Under the pieces are notes generated by a model. That model did no database searches, had not been told where the DNA came from, and saw only the letters and a program-made list of their open reading frames with translations. DNA of 36,832 nt, from the IMG/VR virus record IMGVR_UViG_3300042458_000413, positions 1 through 36,832 of that record; one strand, 5' to 3'. The DNA comes from a virus. This document shows, in pieces, positions 22,896 through 29,412 of this stretch; position 1 is the first letter of the stretch; each line of letters begins with the position of its first letter. The position numbers and the translations under genes were made by a program.

Positions 22896-23298
22896 GGTAG
22901 TTCAGAAAGTCTTGGTTCGCTTGCTCCGGATCTTCCCAAGGGAAGATTACCCATCGGTCATCATTCACGAAGATGCCGTAGTTAACTGCGACCCGGGAGC
23001 GAGCCTTGAGGCAGAGAGCCCACCGGAGAGCGATTGCCTTCTCGGTAGCGATGGCGATCTCAACAGTCTCTCCGCTATCAACGATATCATCGACCCAGAG
23101 GTAGACCCCGGATGAAGGACGCTCCTTGAGAAGCGGGATCTGGAGGTAATGGGAAAGCATGACTGCCGGGATGAGCCCACCCCGGGCTTCTCCGTAGACC
23201 CCTTCCGCTCGCATTGTGAGGGGGGCTTCCCGGTAAAGGGATACGAAGGATCGCACCGACTGATCAACCTCTGCCCAAGTCAAAGCCAGAGGGCTCAT
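22879..23298 (-). CDS. Phosphoribosyltransferase of the deazaguanine operon
   Basis: 139 residues. The type I phosphoribosyltransferase signature is VDDIVDSGET (69-78), and the flavodoxin-like start shows GEARGGLIPAVMLSHYL (36-52), as in xanthine-guanine and hypoxanthine phosphoribosyltransferases. These join a purine-like base to PRPP. It lies between QueD and QueE with overlaps on both sides, so it belongs to the same operon. Known phage DpdA routes insert the free base and need no nucleotide form, so its role is open: salvage of guanine to GTP for FolE, or use of a deazaguanine base. Confidence 0.85.
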   Translation of the reverse strand: MSPLALTWAEVDQSVRSFVSLYREAPLTMRAEGVYGEARGGLIPAVMLSHYLQIPLLKERPSSGVYLWVDDIVDSGETVEIAIATEKAIALRWALCLKARSRVAVNYGIFVNDDRWVIFPWEDPEQANQDFLNYHAKHL

Positions 23299-23753
23299 CG
23301 CTTATCCTCCCGGATCGCCATCGCTGAGTTGCCCTCATGCTCGCAGACCTCGACAAGCCGGAGTTCGACCCTGCCATCATACTCAGAGTTACGGATGAAG
23401 GACTCGGCTTTCTCGTAAATAAGTTCAGCGAACTTTTCACAGCCTACTGCATCGAGGATTACAAGGTCGATGATACCCTTCTCATGCAACCGAAGATACT
23501 CAAGGAACTGAGGATCATCCTTTGCGACCAAGGTCTTGTGATCGAAGATATCCTCGAGCCATCGCTTGAGGGACTTCAATCCTCCGAAGTCTACTACCCA
23601 ATTCTTTTCGTCAAGTTTCTTGGCATCGAACTCGAACCGAACCTTCAGAGCGTAGCCGTGAAGGAAGCGACAATGCGAAAGGGCTTTCCATTGCCGGAAG
23701 GCACAGGAGAGTCCGATTGAGTGGGTAAAGGTTTTGGTCGAGCGGTAGATCAT
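23295..23753 (-). CDS. queD: 6-carboxytetrahydropterin synthase (QueD), phage variant
   Basis: 152 residues from ATG 23753, whose ATGA overlaps the FolE stop. Family motifs are SHCRFLHGYALKVRFEFD (26-43), VVDFGGLKSLKRWLEDIFDHKTLVAKDDP and VCEHEGNSAMA near the end. It makes 6-carboxytetrahydropterin from dihydroneopterin triphosphate. Canonical QueD has a LHGH zinc pair; here the second His is Tyr34 (LHGY) and an HSIGLSCAFRQW segment replaces the usual first zinc segment, so His11, His27 or Cys17 may complete the site. The operon context makes the call firm. Confidence 0.88.
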   Translation of the reverse strand: MIYRSTKTFTHSIGLSCAFRQWKALSHCRFLHGYALKVRFEFDAKKLDEKNWVVDFGGLKSLKRWLEDIFDHKTLVAKDDPQFLEYLRLHEKGIIDLVILDAVGCEKFAELIYEKAESFIRNSEYDGRVELRLVEVCEHEGNSAMAIREDKR

Positions 23754-24388
23754 GACTTGAAACCCTGCCCTTCGATGAGGCTCATGAACTCCGACTTTGC
23801 GGAAGCATTCTCCCGGAACTTTCCTCGCATGACCGAGGTGATCATGTTGGAGCAAGGCTCCTTCACGCCTCGCCACTTCATGCAGAGATGGTCGGCTTTG
23901 ACGATCACCGCCAGAGCCTTCGGCTTGATCTTCTCCTCGAGGATGTCAGCGAGTTGGATGGTCGCTTCCTCTTGGATCTGGGGGCGGGAGAAGATCCAAT
24001 CAGTCAGCCGGGCGAACTTCGACAAGCCGATCACTTCATCTCCCGGGATGATACCGATCCAGACTTCTCCGAGGATCGGAGCGAAGTGGTGCGAGCAAGC
24101 GGAGCGGATCGAGATTGGACCAACTGTGTAGATCTCATCGAGAGCCTTTGCGTTTGGGAAAGCCGTGATCTTCGGCATGGCAGAGTATCGACCATGGAAT
24201 ACTTCCTTGAGATACATCTTAGCCATACGCTTTGCAGTCCCCTTGCTGTTGTGATCGTTGGCGGTATCGATGAGCAGGGAGGAGAGAAGACCTTGGCAAG
24301 CCGACTCGACAGCCGGGAGCATGGCTTCAATCTGCTCCGGAGTGAGATCGAGATGATCGTTTGCGAACTTAGGTTGAGGGAGATCCAT
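23750..24388 (-). CDS. folE: GTP cyclohydrolase I (FolE)
   Basis: 212 residues. Motifs are GTAKRMAKMYLKEVFHGRY (50-68), SIRSACSHHFAPILGEVWIG with zinc ligands Cys98 and His101, IIPGDEVIGLSKFARL, and DHLCMKWRGVKEP with the third zinc Cys. It converts GTP to dihydroneopterin triphosphate, the first committed step to preQ0. It overlaps QueD by 4 bases and starts one base after the stop of the small gene upstream. Folate synthesis alone is unlikely, since QueD, QueE and QueC are adjacent. Confidence 0.95.
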   Translation of the reverse strand: MDLPQPKFANDHLDLTPEQIEAMLPAVESACQGLLSSLLIDTANDHNSKGTAKRMAKMYLKEVFHGRYSAMPKITAFPNAKALDEIYTVGPISIRSACSHHFAPILGEVWIGIIPGDEVIGLSKFARLTDWIFSRPQIQEEATIQLADILEEKIKPKALAVIVKADHLCMKWRGVKEPCSNMITSVMRGKFRENASAKSEFMSLIEGQGFKS

Positions 24389-24389
24389 G

Positions 24390-24653
24390 TCAGAAGTCTT
24401 GTTGAATGATGGGAGGAAAGTCAGACGGAGATGCCCCGGTCACCATGTTGTAGATGATGAACTCTTCGGCATCATCCTTATCGGTGCCAGGATCATTGAC
24501 CATGATGATCTTGATCAGTTCTTTCCCGGAGTAGATTACCCGGTCGCACATCGTGATGCCGATGATGGCTCGATCGTAATCAGAGCGAGGCTCGAAGACA
24601 GCCGCCTCATCCGGGATGCAATCGAGGATGTTATCCTTTCGCTTCTTAGCCAT
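24390..24653 (-). CDS. Small unknown protein embedded in the deazaguanine operon
   Basis: 87 residues from ATG 24653, inside the last codons of queC (8-base overlap). Starts AKKRKDNILDCIPDEAAVFEP and continues DYDRAIIGITMCDRVIYSGKE and EEFIIYNMVTGASPSDFPP; it looks like a compact alpha/beta protein with a hydrophobic strand pair. It stands between queC and folE, two essential steps of one pathway, so a supporting role or a regulator is possible. Not recognised. Confidence 0.65.
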   Translation of the reverse strand: MAKKRKDNILDCIPDEAAVFEPRSDYDRAIIGITMCDRVIYSGKELIKIIMVNDPGTDKDDAEEFIIYNMVTGASPSDFPPIIQQDF

Positions 24654-25320
24654 TGGCGTAGGTGGTCGGATCCTGGACTCCGGCAATCTGGAAAGCCTCA
24701 ATCCTCTCCCGGCAGGAACCGCATTTGCCGCAATGATGATCGCCACCTTTGTAGCAAGTCCAAGTGTCCTCGAAGGGGACTCCAAGGCTATGACCGAGCG
24801 AGACGATTTGGGCTTTGCTCATGTGGAGCAACGGAGCGGAGATGCGGAGATCATCATGTCGATGCCCTTCCGTCCCGGCTCGCAGGGAGTCGTTCATGAG
24901 CGAGATGAAGTTCGATCGGCAATCCGGATAGATGTAATGATCTCCGGCATGGACTCCGCATCCGACGATCGTGGCTTCCGGATCAGTCGAGGCGATGCCC
25001 CAAAGGATCGAGAGGAAGATCGCATTGCGGTTCGGAACTACAGTAAGCCTCATCGACTCCTCTTCGTAATGACCCTCCGGGACATCGATCGAGTCGGTAA
25101 GAGCAGAGCCCTTGAGCAAGCGACCGAAGCCGGAGATGTCGATCACCCGGTGATTGGCTTCCAGATCGGAAGCAATCTCCTTTGCGTAAGCGAGTTCCTT
25201 GGAGTGCCTCTGTCCATAGTCGTAAGAGATCAGATCGAGTTTGTATCCGGAAGCCTTGAGTAGATAGGCGAGAACAGCGGAGTCGAGTCCACCGGAGAGT
25301 GATGCGTATGCTTTCTTCAT
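24646..25320 (-). CDS. queC: 7-cyano-7-deazaguanine (preQ0) synthase (QueC)
   Basis: 224 residues, normal length. PP-loop SGGLDSAVLAYLL (9-21) binds ATP. YDYGQRHSKEL, VPNRNAIFLSI and GCGVHAGDHYIYPDCR are conserved QueC blocks, and the zinc site is Cys189, Cys197, Cys200 and Cys203 (TCYKGGDHHCGKCGSC). It turns carboxydeazaguanine into preQ0 with ATP and ammonia. There is no glutamine amidotransferase fusion as in phages that make dG+. It overlaps the DpdA gene by 4 bases. Confidence 0.95.
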   Translation of the reverse strand: MKKAYASLSGGLDSAVLAYLLKASGYKLDLISYDYGQRHSKELAYAKEIASDLEANHRVIDISGFGRLLKGSALTDSIDVPEGHYEEESMRLTVVPNRNAIFLSILWGIASTDPEATIVGCGVHAGDHYIYPDCRSNFISLMNDSLRAGTEGHRHDDLRISAPLLHMSKAQIVSLGHSLGVPFEDTWTCYKGGDHHCGKCGSCRERIEAFQIAGVQDPTTYANG

Positions 25321-26159
25321 GAAGTAATCAGTTTGGATTTAGAAAGTTTCTCGAAGCCTTCGGATGCGTAGTCCACTTGATCCTCGCTTCCGGAGATCAC
25401 AGTAAAGACCTTTGTGCCGAAGTGCCTTTCAAAGTCGATGGCAAAGTCGAGTTGCGAGATCATTGCCAACTTCCGGCTGACCGAGTAGGCATGGTTCCAT
25501 CCCCGCTCGACCCGGAGTTCAAAGGGATCGAAGCCGTAGTAGCGGATGCGATCGATCACTTCCTTCGAGGGCATCTTCTCAAAGTCCTTCTTGCCGACCC
25601 GGGTGAAGCGTCCTCTGCCCATGTAAAGGTTGATCATGGCAGAGATCGCAGACGATGCCCATGAAGCCGAGTCCACGGAATAGGGTTTGTACCGGGCGAT
25701 GAAGCCCGGCTGAGTGAAGCCAAGCCAATGTACCGGACGATCTTTCACATGATGTTGAATGCCTTTGACGAAGCCGTAGTTGCCCTTCGTCTTGACCAAG
25801 CCTCCGATGCCAACGATCTCCGAGGTCTTGAAATACTCATCGAGCATCGAGGGATCTTCTCCCCGGGTAAAGATCGGGATTGGCTTGTAGCCTCTCCGGA
25901 GGAAAGTCTTGTAATTCTCATGGCTCCCCTTCGGGTCTCCGATCTTATCGAGGGTGAAGTAGCCGTGAGGCGTGAAGCCAAGCCCATCGAGGAAGCGACA
26001 GTACTCATCGATCGTCACTTCCTTGCCACCCTTCCAAGCCGTGAAAGCCCCGGAGTCGATGTAGATCCGAACCCGGGGATCTTTCGATACCTTCCGGATC
26101 CGGTTCAACAAAGCCTCCGTCTTGAGGTAGGGGTAAGCGATGAGGAGATTGAAGTTCAC
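25317..26159 (-). CDS. dpdA: DpdA-like DNA deazaguanine transglycosylase
   Basis: 280 residues starting with GTG 26159 (overlap with the ParB gene stop). It has the shortened TGT-fold pattern of phage DpdA: YIDSGAFTAW with Asp35, IVGIGGLV (115-122), HWLGFTQPGF and YSVDSASW with Asp163 as the likely nucleophile position. DpdA exchanges guanine in DNA for preQ0. Bacterial tRNA transglycosylases are longer (about 370 residues) and have a zinc site that is not visible here. Its position just upstream of queC, with folE, queD and queE in the same operon, makes DNA and not tRNA the expected target. It could act on DNA or, less likely, on RNA. Confidence 0.88.
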   Translation of the reverse strand: MNFNLLIAYPYLKTEALLNRIRKVSKDPRVRIYIDSGAFTAWKGGKEVTIDEYCRFLDGLGFTPHGYFTLDKIGDPKGSHENYKTFLRRGYKPIPIFTRGEDPSMLDEYFKTSEIVGIGGLVKTKGNYGFVKGIQHHVKDRPVHWLGFTQPGFIARYKPYSVDSASWASSAISAMINLYMGRGRFTRVGKKDFEKMPSKEVIDRIRYYGFDPFELRVERGWNHAYSVSRKLAMISQLDFAIDFERHFGTKVFTVISGSEDQVDYASEGFEKLSKSKLITS

Positions 26160-26749
26160 TTGATGATGATGTCGGTGAAGCCTTTATCCAAGAGCCAGTC
26201 CTTCAGATCCTGGACATACTCGGATCGCTTCTCCTGCGGACATCCAAGGATGATCTTGGCTTCGATGCCGTCCAAGTTCTCCTCCGTCTGATCGACCTTC
26301 TTGAAGTCCGGAGTCCAGCCATCGAGCAAGACCTTCACTTCATCTTCTGTGTAGCCGGTGAGAGCGACTTCGACCTCATCGCTCTCGGCAAGGTCAGCGA
26401 GTTCGATCTTCAACATCTCTTCATCCCAGCCGCCTCCGATCTCTGCGAGGCGATTGTCGGCAATCACATACGCTCGCTTCTGGGCTTCGGAAAGATGCCC
26501 GAGCCGGATGCAAGGAACCTCCGGGAGATCGAGTCGCTGGGCGGCAAGCACTCGACCATGCCCGGCAATGATCCCATTCTCCGCATCGATGAGAACAGGG
26601 TTGTTGAAACCGAACTCTTTGATGCTCGAGGCGATCATCGAAATCTGCCGATCATCATGTCGCTTACTGTTCCGGGCGTAAGGGATCAGCGAGATGGTCA
26701 ACACCTTTTCGATCTTGGGTTCGTTCTGATTGTTTAGTGATTGGGTCAT
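26156..26749 (-). CDS. ParB-like nuclease-domain protein next to dpdA
   Basis: 197 residues from ATG 26749 (ATGA overlap with the previous stop). A ParB/Srx N-terminal domain is clear: LIPYARNSKRHDDRQISMIASSI, FGFNNPVLIDAENGIIAGHGR and LSEAQKRAYVIADNRLAE. The C-terminal 60 residues are acidic and have no known fold. In phages, ParB domains are often joined to DNA methyltransferases. No ParA gene is present, so plasmid partition is unlikely. The 4-base overlap with dpdA suggests joint action, perhaps choosing sites for base exchange or regulating it. Confidence 0.85.
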   Translation of the reverse strand: MTQSLNNQNEPKIEKVLTISLIPYARNSKRHDDRQISMIASSIKEFGFNNPVLIDAENGIIAGHGRVLAAQRLDLPEVPCIRLGHLSEAQKRAYVIADNRLAEIGGGWDEEMLKIELADLAESDEVEVALTGYTEDEVKVLLDGWTPDFKKVDQTEENLDGIEAKIILGCPQEKRSEYVQDLKDWLLDKGFTDIIIK

Positions 26750-27045
26750 GATAGGGTATGGTACGCTTGGTGGTAAAGTTCTGGAGATCCTGTCCAATTG
26801 TCCGGGGACAATGGGGACATTTGCGGATTAATGATTGGATTACTTTCTAAAGGTTCAATTAACTTTTGAAACTCGATGCTTTCCTTTGAGTTTCTCTTTA
26901 GGGGTTTGTTTTTATGATTAAATACACGCAAAACCCGGGGAGTCATTAAAGCCCACGCACAGTCTTTTTTTGCGTCAAAGAGAACTCTACAGACCCCCGT
27001 AGGTAATGATAAAAAACGGCTCACTTTTTTTCCTTTTTTTGGCAT
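26746..27045 (-). CDS. Unknown protein, possible -1 frameshift extension
   Basis: A 99-residue frame in an A-rich stretch, overlapping the ParB gene by 4 bases (ATGA). After a lysine-rich start it reads VSRFLSLPTGVCRVLFDAKKD, then RVLRVFNHKNKPLKRNSKE. It may have its own start at 27045, but no ribosome site is visible. More interesting is that it is in the -1 frame relative to the upstream gene, joined by slippery runs at 27024-27041, so it may be the second half of a fusion protein. Confidence 0.5.
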   Translation of the reverse strand: MPKKGKKVSRFLSLPTGVCRVLFDAKKDCAWALMTPRVLRVFNHKNKPLKRNSKESIEFQKLIEPLESNPIINPQMSPLSPDNWTGSPELYHQAYHTLS

Positions 27046-27158
27046 TTTTTTGGCATTTTTTCGGACTTTTTTTCGACTTTTTTCTGATCAGAAAGCCCGG
27101 CAGAGGAGATAGCCCGATCGATCGAGTCAGAGATAGCGATGAACACTTTGTTGAGCAT
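27021..27158 (-). CDS. Small lysine-rich protein with slippery 3' end
   Basis: 45 residues from ATG 27158, which has one of the few good Shine-Dalgarno sequences in the genome (AAAAGGGAGGGG, 8 bases before the ATG at 27164 or 27158). The first part is a helix (NKVFIAISDSIDRAISSAG); the second is almost only Lys, Glu and Gln. It ends with two A_AAA_AAG heptamers in frame, the last directly before TGA. A -1 shift would add about 90 residues of the following frame. Confidence 0.55.
   Translation of the reverse strand: MLNKVFIAISDSIDRAISSAGLSDQKKVEKKSEKMPKKCQKKEKK
27024..27041 (-). other. Tandem A_AAA_AAG frameshift sites before a stop codon
   Basis: On the minus strand, in frame with the 27158 start, the codons are CAA AAA AAG GAA AAA AAG TGA. 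Both CAA AAA AAG and GAA AAA AAG contain A_AAA_AAG, the most efficient bacterial -1 slippery heptamer. After a -1 slip at the second site the next codon is GTG at 27022-27024, in frame with VSRFLSLPTG. Transcript slippage on the seven-A runs is an alternative mechanism. Confidence 0.55.
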
Positions 27159-27230
27159 GAACATCCCCTCCCTTTTTGTTAGAAAGTTTTTAGACTTTTT
27201 CTTTTTGTCGAGAGGGAGCGTCATTGGTGA

Positions 27231-27815
27231 TCAGCGTGAAGGGGAGGAGGGCTTCTCATCGGTAGCCTTTAAGATCTGTGCCATCGTATGCCCGAGAGAG
27301 AATGCCCGGCAATGACCAGCGTGATGCATGAGATGAGATGGATCGAGCCCCATCTGTTCCTGCATCTGCTTGACCCTCTTGTTGATGGTAGATCGAGGGA
27401 TGCCATACTTCCGGGCGATCTCTCGCTGGGGAGGAGGATTGCCGATACCGAGGACGATCTTGATCACAAGGCTTTGGATCGAGGCGAGATCATTGGGCTT
27501 GTGGCAGTCGTAGAGTTCGAGAAAGAAGTGGATGATCCGGATCAGTTGGGCGTTTGAGATGTCTGGCTTCCCTTCAGAGGCGTTTTGATGGGCATCCCCT
27601 TCCCTTGCCTTGGACATGGCTTGGATCGCCTTCAGAACCTCATTTGCCCCGGCATGGGGAGAGTCTGACTCGAGCAACTGCTCATCGATCTCTCGCATCC
27701 CTCCGATGGGAGGATCTTTGAGGGTAGAAAGTCCGGCTCCGGTCGCTTCAAGATCCTGTTGAAGAGTCTTGGGAAGGGTCTTGAACCATGTCTTGAAGCG
27801 ATCTTCGTGAGTCAT
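27231..27815 (-). CDS. HTH DNA-binding protein
   Basis: 194 residues from ATG 27815 (ATGA overlap with the previous stop). A helix-turn-helix is visible at PPPQREIARKYGIPRSTINK (about 131-150), followed by RVKQMQEQMGL. The N-terminal half is soluble and without a known motif; a His/Cys-containing helical segment (HLMHHAGHCRAFSLGHTM) follows the HTH. It is likely a transcription regulator acting on early or modification genes, whose promoter region must lie near 27160-27230. Confidence 0.6.
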   Translation of the reverse strand: MTHEDRFKTWFKTLPKTLQQDLEATGAGLSTLKDPPIGGMREIDEQLLESDSPHAGANEVLKAIQAMSKAREGDAHQNASEGKPDISNAQLIRIIHFFLELYDCHKPNDLASIQSLVIKIVLGIGNPPPQREIARKYGIPRSTINKRVKQMQEQMGLDPSHLMHHAGHCRAFSLGHTMAQILKATDEKPSSPSR

Positions 27816-28015
27816 CGTAGATGGGAGAAGAAGCCTTGCTTCTCGGCTTCCATGAGGAGCCGGATTTGATTGAGGTAGCCTTGCTTGAAGTTCTTGAGGT
27901 TCCATTGATCGCTGTCCTCTTGGAACTTTGATTTGACGATCATCTGATCAGCCGGGATACGGAGAAGCCAAGCGGCAAGCCTCCATCGCCAGCCGGAGCG
28001 TCCAGGATCACTCAT
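27812..28015 (-). CDS. 67-residue unknown protein
   Basis: From ATG 28015, inside the last codons of the upstream gene. It starts SDPGRSGWRWRLAAWLLRIP, a Trp-rich amphipathic stretch, and ends as a charged helix (LNQIRLLMEAEKQGFF). The ATGA overlap with the next gene supports it. Function not recognised. Confidence 0.5.
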   Translation of the reverse strand: MSDPGRSGWRWRLAAWLLRIPADQMIVKSKFQEDSDQWNLKNFKQGYLNQIRLLMEAEKQGFFSHLR

Positions 28016-28334
28016 GGCGAGCATCCTTCCACTCTTCGATCGCTTCCTGCATCCCGAGTTTGTCGTTATGCCGGATGCAATACCATAGGTCATCCCCGGC
28101 TTCCCGGAGGAGATTGCACTTCGATTGAAGCCCGGAGACTTGGGCTTTCAATTCAGCGAGGCGATCCATGATCTTTGCTTCGACCGGGACGGCTTTGATC
28201 CTTTGCTCTTCCCGGAGGCGATCGACCTCGGCTTTGAGATGGGCGTTTTCGGTATTCAATTCACCGATCCGTTTCATCATGGACGGCTCCAAGGATACAG
28301 ACTTGAAGCGTTTGGGATTTAAAGGATCGCTCAT
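28008..28334 (-). CDS. Coiled-coil protein
   Basis: 108 residues from ATG 28334 (ATGA overlap). A coiled coil covers about residues 25-85 (MMKRIGELNTENAHLKAEV, MDRLAELKAQVSGLQSK), and a C-terminal helix follows (LWYCIRHNDKLGMQEAI). It resembles the next upstream protein in its first coil, which suggests that the two arose by duplication or form a hetero-oligomer. Function unknown. Confidence 0.6.
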   Translation of the reverse strand: MSDPLNPKRFKSVSLEPSMMKRIGELNTENAHLKAEVDRLREEQRIKAVPVEAKIMDRLAELKAQVSGLQSKCNLLREAGDDLWYCIRHNDKLGMQEAIEEWKDARHE

Positions 28335-28537
28335 AGTCCCTTGCCCTCCAAGAAGTCGCACCGGGCTTGGAGTTGCTCGTTGTCAGCCTTCAGCCGCTCG
28401 ACCTCGGCTTTAAATCGGTCAGCCTGTGCCTTACAATCGGTCATCCGCTCGATCTGTGCCTTCAGATCGGCATTCTCTGACCAAGCCTTGACCATCTCTG
28501 CCCACTTCTCGGGCTCGACCGGGATGAAGCGGCTCAT
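28331..28537 (-). CDS. Small coiled-coil protein
   Basis: 68 residues from ATG 28537 (ATGA overlap with the 55-residue gene). Almost all coiled coil: ENADLKAQIERMTDCKAQ and FKAEVERLKADNEQLQARCDF. A likely partner of the larger coiled-coil protein encoded next. Function unknown. Confidence 0.6.
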   Translation of the reverse strand: MSRFIPVEPEKWAEMVKAWSENADLKAQIERMTDCKAQADRFKAEVERLKADNEQLQARCDFLEGKGL

Positions 28538-28701
28538 TTGATCAGCCTCCACTTATTGAGGGAGAAGAGATGCTTCCATCGCTCCCGATCTTGGATCGTG
28601 ACTCGCTGGATCATCTGACGCTCGAGGGGAGTGAGCAGTTTCAGCCCGGGGGTTGCCCGGGCTTCATCTGGAGACTTAGCAGATTTGAACCTCTTGCTCA
28701 T
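28534..28701 (-). CDS. 55-residue basic protein
   Basis: A short gene from ATG 28701 to TGA 28534, overlapping both neighbours by 4 bases. It starts SKRFKSAKSPDEARATPGLK and continues as a basic helix (LERQMIQRVTIQDRERWKHL). The double 4-base overlap is strong support. It probably binds nucleic acid or a protein partner; not recognised. Confidence 0.6.
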   Translation of the reverse strand: MSKRFKSAKSPDEARATPGLKLLTPLERQMIQRVTIQDRERWKHLFSLNKWRLIK

Positions 28702-29381
28702 TTGAGGATCGCTCCCATCTTCCGGGCGATGGCTTCAGTCAGTTCGAGATCCTTGACGAGATAGTTCTTCGCCTTCTCCGGATCCTCCTTCAGCCAGATG
28801 TGGAAGTGCTTGCCTGTCTCATCCTTGCCCTCGAAGCCGAAGAAGCGAGAGAGGGTATCGAGAGACGATTTGCCCTCCTTCTTGCCGAGCATGAAGAGGA
28901 CTCGGGTATCTTGGAAAGCGTCCGACCAATTGGGATAGCGTCCCCGGATGGAGAATACGCCCGGAGGGATAGCGATGCCGAGAGCCCAAGAGCGGTGGAT
29001 GATAAAGGGCAGATCGAAGTCGAAGATGTTATGCCCGATCATCATCGTCTGTCCATGCCCGGTGACGCAATCGACATAGACTTTCCAGAAGTGAGCCAGG
29101 ATCCCGGCTTCGCCTTCCGGCTCGGCAGAGGCATGGATCTCATGACCCCGATCGAACTTGTAGCCGATGGCACAGATGCGACCGGATACGGCAGAGAGAG
29201 CCGCCTTGTCGATGAAGTCGCTGATGTGCTTCTCCTTAGCCTTGGCGATCTTCTCAGCGATGAGAGCCGGATCCTTGATGTTGCCGACCTTGACCTCCGC
29301 TTCATCGAAGGGAGGGATCATGGAGGCGATTTGCTCTTCGGGGAGAGGAGCGGTTTCGATGTCGAAGACGATGTAGTTCAT
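28698..29381 (-). CDS. 3'-5' exonuclease (DnaQ/PolB-like, DEDD)
   Basis: 227 residues from ATG 29381. Motif I is IVFDIETAPLP (Asp7, Glu9); motif II is MIGHNIFDFDLPFI; motif III lies near YLVKDLELTEAI. SSLDTLSRFFGFEGK is the part typical of predicted PolB-like 3'-5' exonucleases. It would trim single-stranded 3' ends in replication or recombination. No DNA polymerase gene is present, so it must serve with host enzymes or the ERF recombinase encoded just upstream. Confidence 0.8.
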   Translation of the reverse strand: MNYIVFDIETAPLPEEQIASMIPPFDEAEVKVGNIKDPALIAEKIAKAKEKHISDFIDKAALSAVSGRICAIGYKFDRGHEIHASAEPEGEAGILAHFWKVYVDCVTGHGQTMMIGHNIFDFDLPFIIHRSWALGIAIPPGVFSIRGRYPNWSDAFQDTRVLFMLGKKEGKSSLDTLSRFFGFEGKDETGKHFHIWLKEDPEKAKNYLVKDLELTEAIARKMGAILK

Positions 29382-29412
29382 GGCTTGGGTTTGGTAGGAG
29401 ATTAGTTCGAGA

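Noticed and set aside
22206-25320. Queuosine tRNA modification as purpose of the que genes
   Set aside because: No QueF, QueA, QueG or full-length tRNA transglycosylase is present, while a DpdA-like enzyme is.
24646-25320. QueC fused to an amidotransferase (route to dG+)
   Set aside because: The protein has only 224 residues with a normal QueC end, and no amidotransferase domain is encoded nearby.
26156-26749. ParB as part of a plasmid-prophage partition system
   Set aside because: There is no ParA gene, no visible parS-like cluster and no integration or repressor gene.
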